Part shown: positions 7,099 to 13,557 of the stretch, piece after piece
How the letters are laid out: each line of letters begins with the position of its first letter
Position numbering within the stretch: the stretch's first letter is position 1
From: Fibrobacterales bacterium
GTDB taxonomy: Bacteria; Fibrobacterota; Fibrobacteria; Fibrobacterales; Fibrobacteraceae
Direction: 5' to 3'
DNA length: 13,558 bases
Assembly (NCBI GenBank): GCA_025997455.1
Contig: BNUP01000057.1
Span: 1 to 13,558, forward strand
Program-made: the position numbers and the translations under genes
The notes under the pieces: model-generated
Database searches by the model: none
What the model was told of the DNA's origin: nothing
What the model saw: only the letters and a program-made list of their open reading frames with translations

Positions 7099-7815
7099 AT
7101 GATTTACGGTGCAATACTTGCCGGCGGTATGGGTCAGCGAATGACCCAAGCGGTGGTTCCTAAGCAGTTCCTCGAAATAGAGGGCGAGGCTATTATTTGG
7201 ATTGCCATTAAAAAGATGCTCAGCGTGGAGCGGTTCGATAAGTTAATCATCGCTATGCACCCCGAATGGTCGGATTATTTAGAAAAAATGCTCGCAATTA
7301 AACTCGGCAAAAAATACAGCAGAATTGTGGTTATAGACGGCGGTTCAACCCGTTTGCAAAGCATAGAAAATATTTTAAGCACCATTGAAAAAGACGGTTT
7401 TCACGATGACGATGTGGTGATTTTGCACGATGCGGTTCGCCCATTTGTTACAAAAAAACTTTTGGAGAATAGTATTGATGCTACGCTCAAGCACCAAGCG
7501 GTGGGGGTAGCGGCACCTGTGGTTGATACTATGTTTTGGGTGGAGAACGGCACCATACAGTCTATGCCCGACCGCGACCATTTATTTCACGGGCAAACTC
7601 CCGAAGGCTTTCATGTGCAAACACTCAAAAAAGCCTTGGAACAACTGACCCCCCAAGAGCGAGACACAATCACGGGAACCGTCCAAATCTGTATGGTCAA
7701 AGGCATTCCTATTCATATCATAAGCGGCGATAATGAAAACTTCAAAATTACATCCGATAGCGATTTTGCAATGGCTCAGGCATACATTAAAGCGGGGCTT
7801 GACGAAACCCGATGA
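7099..7815 (+). CDS. IspD/TarI-family cytidylyltransferase (probable pentitol-phosphate cytidylyltransferase)
   Basis: The 238-residue cytoplasmic protein transfers CMP from CTP to a sugar-alcohol phosphate. The nucleotide loop LAGGMGQRM is at residues 7-15, PKQF at 21-24, then GGSTRLQSI, HDAVRPF (Asp and Arg of the CTP site), HGQTPEGF and NFKITSDSD near the C-terminus. These are shared by IspD (methylerythritol-4-P) and TarI (ribitol-5-P). I favour the TarI role from the operon: the next two genes are a polyol-phosphate-type dehydrogenase and a pentulose-phosphate epimerase, and no other isoprenoid gene is near. The usual Asp-rich segment after the QTP motif reads TITGTVQICM here, so one family position is unusual. 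The stop overlaps the next start as ATGA, implying translational coupling. Confidence 0.88.
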   Translation: MIYGAILAGGMGQRMTQAVVPKQFLEIEGEAIIWIAIKKMLSVERFDKLIIAMHPEWSDYLEKMLAIKLGKKYSRIVVIDGGSTRLQSIENILSTIEKDGFHDDDVVILHDAVRPFVTKKLLENSIDATLKHQAVGVAAPVVDTMFWVENGTIQSMPDRDHLFHGQTPEGFHVQTLKKALEQLTPQERDTITGTVQICMVKGIPIHIISGDNENFKITSDSDFAMAQAYIKAGLDETR

Positions 7816-8810
7816 AGGCTTGCGTACTCGAATCAATCGGGAATCTTGTTTATAGAGAAGTCGAGGAACCGCAAGTTCGCGATGGCGAAGTTCTTTTGGA
7901 AATTGGGGCGTGCGGAATATGCAGCAGCGATATAGACAGGGTGTTCAAAACGGGAACTTATCATTTTCCCTTAATTCCCGGTCATGAGATTGCGGGGCGT
8001 GTGGTGCAAACCGGAGAAAATGCGGCGGTGTTTCCGCTTATTCCGTGCAGGAAATGCGAGCCTTGTAAAAACGGCGATTATGCCCTGTGCGAAAATTACG
8101 ATTATTTTGGGTCTCGGCGAAACGGAGGCTTTGCAGAATATTTGGCAGTGCCTTCTTGGAATTTAGTGCCTATCGATAAAAGCGTGAGTTTTGAGTGTGC
8201 TTGTTTATGCGAACCTGCGGCGGTGGCTCTGCATTCGGTGCGCAGGAGTGAGGTGAAGATTTCTGATTCGGCTTTGGTAGTTGGCACAGGAACTATCGGT
8301 TTTTTGGTGGCGGAATGGTTGCACTTGCAAGGCGTTAAACAAATTACGATACTCGGACGGAGCGATAGAAAATTGGAGTTTGCCCGTTCTTTAGGTTTTG
8401 CCGAAACTTGCCGATATACTAATATGGACTCTTTGCAAAAAAACAGGGCTTCTGTGGTGTTCGAGTGCGTTGGCAGCCCTGAATCGGTGGAGATTGCCGT
8501 TCGCTCGGCGGGAAAACACGGCAGGGTGGTGTTGGTCGGAAACCCGAACGGTGATATAAAACTTTTGCGAGATTCCTATTGGCAAATTCTCCGCAAAGAA
8601 CTTAGCATTCAAGGGGTTTGGAACTCGAATTTTTCCGAAAAGCAAAACGATTGGAAAACCGTGGTGGCGGCGTTGGAACAAAAAAAATTGAACATTGCAC
8701 CGCTTATTACTCATCGTTTTTCGCTTTCGGAGTGCGGCAGAGCATTTGAAACTTTACGCGACCGCAGTGTTTTTTCGGTCAAGGCGGTTTTTACTAATGG
8801 CATCTGGTAA
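7812..8810 (+). CDS. Zinc-dependent medium-chain dehydrogenase, GatD/TarJ-like (polyol-phosphate / ribulose-5-phosphate reductase)
   Basis: The 332-residue cytoplasmic oxidoreductase has the catalytic zinc set Cys37 (GICSSD), His58-Glu59 (PGHE) and Glu134 (CEPA). The structural zinc loop has Cys79, 82, 85 and 93. The NAD(P) motif is VGTGTIG around residues 157-163. The FGSRRNGGFAEY segment is typical of galactitol-1-phosphate 5-dehydrogenase and relatives. In this operon the likely reaction is NAD(P)H reduction of ribulose-5-P, or a similar ketose phosphate, to the alditol phosphate used by the upstream cytidylyltransferase, as TarJ does for TarI. Compared with relatives, the loop between PGHE and the structural Cys is about nine residues short and lacks the usual GDRV. 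The start is fixed by the ATGA overlap. Confidence 0.88.
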   Translation: MKACVLESIGNLVYREVEEPQVRDGEVLLEIGACGICSSDIDRVFKTGTYHFPLIPGHEIAGRVVQTGENAAVFPLIPCRKCEPCKNGDYALCENYDYFGSRRNGGFAEYLAVPSWNLVPIDKSVSFECACLCEPAAVALHSVRRSEVKISDSALVVGTGTIGFLVAEWLHLQGVKQITILGRSDRKLEFARSLGFAETCRYTNMDSLQKNRASVVFECVGSPESVEIAVRSAGKHGRVVLVGNPNGDIKLLRDSYWQILRKELSIQGVWNSNFSEKQNDWKTVVAALEQKKLNIAPLITHRFSLSECGRAFETLRDRSVFSVKAVFTNGIW

Positions 8811-9462
8811 AATTTCGCTTTCTATGATGTGTGCGGGAATTGTGGGCATAGAAAAAATTATTCAAAAAGCCGAATCTGCGGGTATAGAATTTCTTCATAT
8901 AGATATTATGGACGGTTCATTTGTGCCAAACATTACACTCGGCACAATGTTTTTATCCGAACTCAGGCAACTCTCAAAAATTCCAATAGATTTGCATTTA
9001 CTCATTCAAGACCCCGAAAAAAAACTCGATTGGTTTGGCATTCAAAAGGGCGATCGTGTGGCAGTGCATTGGGAGAGCAGCAGGAGCATTTTGGAGGCGG
9101 TCACAAACATTCAGGCGGTTGGTGCCCAAGCGGTGGTTGCCCTAAATCCGGGAACTCCCGTTTCGGTGCTCGATGAGGTGATAGGTCATTTGGACGGAGT
9201 TTTACTGATGATGACCAACCCAGGATTTTCGGGGCGAAAACTCATTGAGAGTTGCATTCCCAAGGTAGATCATTTGCGTAAATATGCCGCAAAACGAGGG
9301 CGAGATGATTTGGAGATTGAGGTGGATGGCAATGTGAGTTTTTCAAACGCCAAACGACTCAAAAAGCAGGGTGCAGATATTTTTGTGGCGGGGTCATCGA
9401 GCATTTTTAGCGGGAATGATTTTTTGAAATTAACTCAAAAGTTAAGGACTGCCGTTAAATGA
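8797..9462 (+). CDS. rpe: Ribulose-phosphate 3-epimerase
   Basis: From the ATG at 8797 the product has 221 residues, the normal length of this TIM-barrel family, and begins MASGKISLSMMCAG. It interconverts ribulose-5-P and xylulose-5-P. Metal and catalytic motifs are in order: HIDIMDG at 34-40 (His34, Asp36), DLHLLI with His67, VHWE near 90-93, ALNPGTP, MTNPGFSG near 139-146, EVDGN with Asp177 where most family members have DGG, and VAGSSSIF near 197-204. The frame is open upstream to 8695, but that extension lies inside the dehydrogenase gene and lacks family similarity. The gene overlaps the preceding stop by 14 bases. The setting suggests a dedicated copy feeding pentulose phosphate to CDP-pentitol synthesis rather than the housekeeping enzyme. 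Confidence 0.92.
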   Translation: MASGKISLSMMCAGIVGIEKIIQKAESAGIEFLHIDIMDGSFVPNITLGTMFLSELRQLSKIPIDLHLLIQDPEKKLDWFGIQKGDRVAVHWESSRSILEAVTNIQAVGAQAVVALNPGTPVSVLDEVIGHLDGVLLMMTNPGFSGRKLIESCIPKVDHLRKYAAKRGRDDLEIEVDGNVSFSNAKRLKKQGADIFVAGSSSIFSGNDFLKLTQKLRTAVK

Positions 9463-9464
9463 AT

Positions 9465-9481
9465 TTTCTATCTTCATCTCT
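9465..9481 (+). promoter_or_regulatory. Promoter-like TTTCTA element before the second AAA-ATPase_like gene
   Basis: TTTCTATCTTCA at 9465-9476 ends 5 bases before the ATG at 9482 and begins only two bases after the rpe stop. It suggests that this gene has its own leaderless transcript and is not simply the fourth gene of the operon. Confidence 0.5.
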
Positions 9482-11221
9482 ATGACTTCTATTCCCAAGC
9501 CACTGCCCATTGGCACCGAATTTTTCGACCAAATGATTGAAAAAGATTATTACTATGTCGATAAAACCTTGCTAATCAAAGAACTGCTCGATAAGAAAGC
9601 ACTAGTAAGCCTATTTACCCGCCCGCGCAGATTTGGTAAAACGCTCACTCAAACAATGCTCAAATGCTTTTTTGAGGACACCTCTATCAGTGTAGAGAGT
9701 AGAGAGAAGAGAGTAGAGAGTGAAGAAAAAAATAAACCGCTTTGGGCAAAAGATAAAAGACATTTGTTTAACGGATTGAAAATTGAACAGGTTGGTGGCG
9801 GTCGATATATGGAAGAGCAGGGGCAGTATCCGGTGGTGTTCCTCACACTCAAGGGGGCTAAACAGGATTCGTGGGAACTCTCTTACACAAGTCTCAAAAA
9901 AGACATAGCCGATGAATTTAAGAGACACGACTACTTGTTAAAAAATGAACAGTTGCTTGCGGAAAAAGAATTGTATGAACGCATTATGCAGTGCAAAGGG
10001 AACGATGAAGATTATAACCAGTCGCTTAAGTTTCTCTCCAAATGTTTAGAAACTCATCACAATAAAAAAACAATAATCCTTATTGATGAATACGATGTTC
10101 CTTTAGAAAATTCATGGTTTCGCGGATTTTACGATAAAATGATTAGTTTCATTCGTTCGTTTCTGGAGTCAGCCTTAAAAACAAATGATTCTTTAGAATT
10201 TGCCGTGCTCACCGGTTGCCTGCGAATTTCCAAGGAAAGCATTTTTACGGGATTAAATAACTTGCAGATAATATCTATTCTAAATAAGAATTATTCTGAA
10301 TATTTTGGCTTTACTCCTATTGAGGCAGAGTCAATGCTCCACTACTACGATTTAGATATTAGATTGGAAGATTTTAAGAGTTGGTACAATGGTTATTTAT
10401 TTGGCGAAACACAAGTTTACAATCCTTGGAGCGTTATAAACGCAACAAGCGATATTAGGGATTATACTCAGGCATTTTTACGACCCTATTGGTCTAACAC
10501 AAGTAGCAATGGTATTGTTCGCACGCTTGTAGACAAAGCGGATGGTAAGGCTAAAGCAGACCTAGAAACGCTCATTACCGGAGGTTCTATCCAAAAAATA
10601 ATCCACGAAGATATTACTTATGATGAAATGGAAAACAGCATAGAAAATATATGGAACTTTTTATTTTTTACGGGTTATCTTACAAAGGCCTGCGAATCTA
10701 TAGAAGGCGAAAAAATTGTTTTGGATTTAAAGATTCCGAATAGAGAATTACATTATATTTTTGAGACTAAAATTCAAGATTGGTTCAAGGAGAAAATTAG
10801 GCAAAAAGATTTTTCAAAATTATATGCGGCAGTGATAAATGGAGAGGCAGAAACTTTTGAGGAGGAACTAGCAACGGTGTTAGAAACGACCATAAGTTTT
10901 TACGACAGTGCGGAAAATTTTTACCACGGATTTTTAACGGGTGTTCTTTCGGGGCTTGACAAGTATATAGTTAAATCCAATCGTGAGAGTGGCAACGGGC
11001 GAGGTGACATTTTTATGAAGTACATAAGCACCCGCGGCAAAGCGATTGTTTTTGAGATAAAAATTGCAGGAACTCCGCAAGAAATGGGCAAAAAATGTGA
11101 TGAGGCATTGGCTCAAATTGAAGAAAAAAAATACGAGGCTGAGTTTATAGCAGAGGGATATAAAGATTCTCTCAAATATGGCGTTGCATTTTGCGGCAAA
11201 AACTGCAAGGTGAAAATATGA
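9482..11221 (+). CDS. AAA-ATPase_like / PDDEXK_9 (DUF1703) family protein, complete
   Basis: The 579-residue protein joins a P-loop ATPase domain to a PD-(D/E)XK nuclease-like domain. It opens with the family's LPIGTEFFDQMIEKDYYYVD wording. The Walker A region is RPRRFGKT (47-54) and Walker B is IILIDEYD (198-205), followed by the TGCLRISKESIFTGLNN-type segment (244-260) and SWYNGY near 300. The C-terminal nuclease-like set is GDI (508-510) and VFEIKI (523-528, Glu525 and Lys527), with Gln545 in the following helix. No role is established for the family. Residues 71-84 (VESREKR then VESEEKN) are coded by a 7-base tandem repeat, seemingly inserted between the Walker A region and the rest of the domain. 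The gene has its own promoter-like element and runs toward broken O-antigen genes of the opposite strand. Confidence 0.92.
   Translation: MTSIPKPLPIGTEFFDQMIEKDYYYVDKTLLIKELLDKKALVSLFTRPRRFGKTLTQTMLKCFFEDTSISVESREKRVESEEKNKPLWAKDKRHLFNGLKIEQVGGGRYMEEQGQYPVVFLTLKGAKQDSWELSYTSLKKDIADEFKRHDYLLKNEQLLAEKELYERIMQCKGNDEDYNQSLKFLSKCLETHHNKKTIILIDEYDVPLENSWFRGFYDKMISFIRSFLESALKTNDSLEFAVLTGCLRISKESIFTGLNNLQIISILNKNYSEYFGFTPIEAESMLHYYDLDIRLEDFKSWYNGYLFGETQVYNPWSVINATSDIRDYTQAFLRPYWSNTSSNGIVRTLVDKADGKAKADLETLITGGSIQKIIHEDITYDEMENSIENIWNFLFFTGYLTKACESIEGEKIVLDLKIPNRELHYIFETKIQDWFKEKIRQKDFSKLYAAVINGEAETFEEELATVLETTISFYDSAENFYHGFLTGVLSGLDKYIVKSNRESGNGRGDIFMKYISTRGKAIVFEIKIAGTPQEMGKKCDEALAQIEEKKYEAEFIAEGYKDSLKYGVAFCGKNCKVKI
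9692..9726. repeat. Heptanucleotide tandem repeat inside the ATPase gene
   Basis: Five adjacent 7-base units with consensus GTAGAGA (three exact; the third has GAAGAGA and the fifth GTGAAGA). They encode a charged stretch built on the 7-residue pattern VESxEKx. Because 7 is not a multiple of 3, gain or loss of one or two units would shift the frame; three units (21 bases) would preserve it. Confidence 0.8.
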
Positions 11222-11282
11222 TGAAGAGTATATTGATCAAGGTTGACAACGACTTCTTAAAAAAAGTAGCAACAATTCCAGT

Positions 11283-11327
11283 AGAAATTTGTGTTCCATA
11301 ACCACCAGATAGTATTACTACTTTCAT
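11283..11327 (-). pseudogene. rfbF: Remnant: N-terminus of a second glucose-1-phosphate cytidylyltransferase-like gene
   Basis: On the minus strand an ATG at 11327 preceded by AAGGAG (11339-11334, spacing 6) starts MKVVILSGGYGTQIS. This matches the nucleotide-binding N-terminus of RfbF (usually MKxVILAGGxGTRxSEE). The similarity ends abruptly after IS, and the frame runs on without recognisable sequence into the 3' side of the ATPase gene. The loop Arg is Gln here. Only about 15 codons remain, so other sugar nucleotidyltransferases of the same fold cannot be excluded. Confidence 0.55.
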
Positions 11328-11355
11328 GGCATTCTCCTTTCAGGTTAAATTCTCT

Positions 11356-11509
11356 TTATTTCATAGAGATGATTGTATTTTTGAACCCTTTTTCTATAAG
11401 CATAGGCGATACCTCATCTCTATCCACACCATTTAGAGCGATGATAAACTCCGATATTGTCGGAAACTATAACCTCTGAAATTTCAAAAACAGGCATATC
11501 GTCAACAAG
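11356..11509 (-). pseudogene. Remnant: C-terminal end of an unidentified polysaccharide-locus gene, frameshifted
   Basis: Reading leftwards, one frame gives LVDDMPVFEISEVIVSDN and then loses sense. Near 11440-11465 another frame takes over with FIIALNGVDRDEVSPMLIEK and ends GFKNTIISMK at TAA (11358-11356). The two join naturally as one C-terminus with a single frameshift. The IALN...DEV...L...GF wording is seen at the C-terminal ends of various sugar-modifying enzymes, but I cannot name the family. It ends 28 bases before the rfbF-like start, as an operon neighbour would. Confidence 0.5.
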
Positions 11510-11520
11510 GTTATGAGAAA

Positions 11521-11637
11521 GGGGAGCGAATAACCATAAACCTGCGCACCTAAATGAGTGAGCCAAAGCGAGAGCCAAGTTCCCTTAAAACCGCTGTGAC
11601 CTGTGATAAAAACTTTTTTACCGCTGTAAAAGGTCAT
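11521..11637 (-). pseudogene. rfbG: Remnant: N-terminus of CDP-glucose 4,6-dehydratase
   Basis: The minus-strand ATG at 11637 begins MTFYSGKKVFITGHSGFKGT and continues through WLSLWLTHLGAQVYGYSLP, an unmistakable RfbG N-terminus with the NAD-binding TGxxGFxG (Gly13, Gly16, Gly19). RfbG converts CDP-glucose to CDP-4-keto-6-deoxyglucose, the step after RfbF. After about 39 codons the similarity stops and the frame soon ends near 11467, so roughly 320 residues are missing. Its start codon overlaps the stop of the AAA_14/DUF4143 gene as ATGA, with GGAG inside that gene serving as a possible ribosome binding site. Confidence 0.8.
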
Positions 11638-12902
11638 ATTATTTTCTCCAGTTTCCACGCCTGAACATGCTTTATGCCGTTATTCGATGGCAAAGAAACA
11701 TCATCGAGCGAGACTACCCATTTTTCGTAATTATCGGCTATCGACTCTAATGGAGCATACTCGCGTTTTGCGGTATCTTCGTCTATTAAAAGATAAGCGG
11801 CCTGAATGTAAATCAGTCTATCCCCTTTTTTTGCGACAAAATCAACCTCTTTGCCGCGCATCGCTCCGATATAGACATCAAAACCCGCCCGCCTGAGTTC
11901 CAAATAAACAATATTCTCTAATTTATAGCCGATACCATAACCAAAACCTGGGTAAAGATAATTTTTAAAAGACAAGTCGTTGGCGTAATATTTACAGGTT
12001 CCGGCAAGCGTTTCTTTGCCGCGAATATCGTATCGCTCCACTTTATGGACAAGAAATGTATCTTCAATATAACCGATATAACTAGAAACAGTGTCGTAAG
12101 TCGTTTTGCGATTGTTGCTTTTAAAATAATTTACAATATTGGTTATGGAAATTAAATTGGATGCGTTGTTCACCAAATAGACAAAGATATCTTCTAGCAA
12201 TTTAGGTTCTTTGATGTTATGCCGTTGTATAATATCGCGGAGGAGCACCGTATCTTTGATGGCGGAGGTATAATTCCGTTTTGTTTCGTCATTCGGGAGT
12301 ACAAATAACTCTGGCAAGGCGCCGCTCTCCATGTAGTCTATATAAGTTTGCTTGGTAGTCTTTTTCTTGGTAACGCCTATGTATTCAGAAAAACTAAAAG
12401 GAAATACTTCAAACTCAACATAGCGCCCGGAGAGCAATGTGGCAAGCTCCCCCGAAAGCATTTTGGAATTGGAGCCGCTAATGAAAATCTCGCAGTTCAT
12501 GGCAAAATTTTGCGAATGGGAATTTACAAATCTCTCCCATCCCGATATGTTTTGAACCTCGTCTATAAACAGCCACACCTTACCCTTGGGGCACAGTTTT
12601 TTTTTATATTGCAAAAGCAAGGATTCTAAATCTTTATAATCTTCTATAAAATCAAAATCGGTAAATTCTTTATTGATGTAAAATAAGTTGTGCGGGTTCG
12701 TGCCCTCCGAGATCAACTTGCTGGCTATCTGCCTTAAGATATAACTCTTGCCTGCACGGCGCTGGCCAACTAATACTTTTATCAGTTTGTTTCCTGTGTA
12801 ATCGAATATTTTTTGCGTATAGGATTTGCGAGGGAATCCCAGATCAGGGACATTTCCTTTCCAAAAATTATATGTTTCTAAAGCTGCAAAATTATCTTTC
12901 AT
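11634..12902 (-). CDS. AAA_14 / DUF4143 ATP-binding protein
   Basis: The 422-residue protein belongs to the widespread two-domain group AAA_14 (PF13173) plus DUF4143 (PF13635). Walker A is GQRRAGKS at 46-53, Walker B VWLFIDE at 109-115, and a sensor-like FISGSN lies at 140-145. The C-terminal domain has LENIVYLEL near 328, GKEVDFVA at 350-357 and IYIQAAY at 364-370, matching the E...D...(E/Q)-x-K-like arrangement of this nuclease-related fold, with Gln367 and no Lys at the usual ExK place. The family is scattered widely among bacteria and archaea without a settled function. The gene sits between rfbF and the start of rfbG, which are normally adjacent, and its stop overlaps the rfbG start. Its promoter region has a 10-base direct repeat. 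Confidence 0.9.
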   Translation of the reverse strand: MKDNFAALETYNFWKGNVPDLGFPRKSYTQKIFDYTGNKLIKVLVGQRRAGKSYILRQIASKLISEGTNPHNLFYINKEFTDFDFIEDYKDLESLLLQYKKKLCPKGKVWLFIDEVQNISGWERFVNSHSQNFAMNCEIFISGSNSKMLSGELATLLSGRYVEFEVFPFSFSEYIGVTKKKTTKQTYIDYMESGALPELFVLPNDETKRNYTSAIKDTVLLRDIIQRHNIKEPKLLEDIFVYLVNNASNLISITNIVNYFKSNNRKTTYDTVSSYIGYIEDTFLVHKVERYDIRGKETLAGTCKYYANDLSFKNYLYPGFGYGIGYKLENIVYLELRRAGFDVYIGAMRGKEVDFVAKKGDRLIYIQAAYLLIDEDTAKREYAPLESIADNYEKWVVSLDDVSLPSNNGIKHVQAWKLEKII

Positions 12903-12948
12903 ACTCGAATTTTTTGTTAAATATACAAAATATTATTGCATACTCGAA
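12900..12948 (-). promoter_or_regulatory. Promoter of the AAA_14/DUF4143 gene flanked by direct repeats
   Basis: On the minus strand TTCGAGTATG occurs twice, at 12948-12939 and 12909-12900, 39 bases apart; the second copy includes the start codon. Between them lies GTATATTTAAC (12926-12916), a plausible -10 region. Paired sites around a promoter are typical of an operator, but no regulator is identified. Confidence 0.4.
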
Positions 12949-12956
12949 AATACTAC

Positions 12957-13557
12957 TCATAACCACACCGCCCAAGGTGCTTTGCCCGTCATCCACAAGT
13001 CTGTTAAATGCATTTTATCTTTTAAGGTATCCATCGCTTGCCAAAATTCTGTGTGCTTGTAGACCCCCCAACTCTCCGTCTTTGGCTACTGCTTCCAACG
13101 GGTCGCTTTCCAAAGCCGTATTTTCGTCATCGTTTAAGTATCCAAAAACTTCAGGTTGCATAACAAAAAATCCTCCGCTAATCCACGCACTGTCGGCGGG
13201 TTTTTCGTAAAAAGACTGCACTCCGCCTTGATTGTCAAGTGATAGAACGCCATAACGCCCTTTGGGCTGCACTGCTGTGAGGGTAACCATTTTTTTTGAC
13301 TGCCGATGAAAATCTAATAACTTTGAAATATTGACATTTGCCACGCCATCGCCATAAGTGAGCATAAACGGTTCGTTGCCCAGAAAGTCTTTTGCCTTGT
13401 AGAGGCGTGCCCCTGTTTGCGTATCTGCGCCGGTGTAGAGCATTGTCACTTTCCAAGGTTCGGTTCTATGTCTATGCATTTGCACGGCATTTGCCTGCAT
13501 ATCTATGGTGATGTCGGAATAGCGGGCGTAATAATTGAGAAAAAATTCCTTGATAAC
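12957..13557 (-). CDS. rfbF: Glucose-1-phosphate cytidylyltransferase, cut by right edge and frameshifted near its 3' end
   Basis: The enzyme makes CDP-glucose from glucose-1-P and CTP, the entry to CDP-3,6-dideoxyhexoses of O-antigens. The frame is open from the right edge (VIKEFFLNYYA) and shows PWKVT, TGADTQTGARL, FMLTYGDGVANVNI with the metal Asp, AVQPKGRYGVL, FYEKP and WISGGFFVMQPEVF, all in family order. The N-terminal nucleotide loop lies outside the window. After DGELG the frame goes wrong and stops at 13015. Removing one G from the six-G run at 13064-13069 restores the canonical end: VYKHTEFWQAMDTLKDKM, then LTDLWMTGKAPW, with stop at 12957-12959. The break is therefore a single-base insertion in a homopolymer: a real mutation, a slippage switch or a sequencing error. 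Confidence 0.88.

Noticed and set aside
8695..8796. Upstream extension of the epimerase frame
   Set aside because: It lies inside the dehydrogenase gene, matches nothing in the epimerase family, and the ATG at 8797 gives the standard length.
9692..9726. Tandem repeats as a CRISPR array
   Set aside because: Units are 7 bases long with no spacers, and they lie inside a reading frame.
11291..11479. Plus-strand open frame between the two ATPase genes
   Set aside because: It is antisense to the recognisable minus-strand remnants and has no protein-like features.
12348..12629. Plus-strand open frame opposite the AAA_14/DUF4143 gene
   Set aside because: It is a shadow of a well-supported gene, crossing its Walker B region in antisense.
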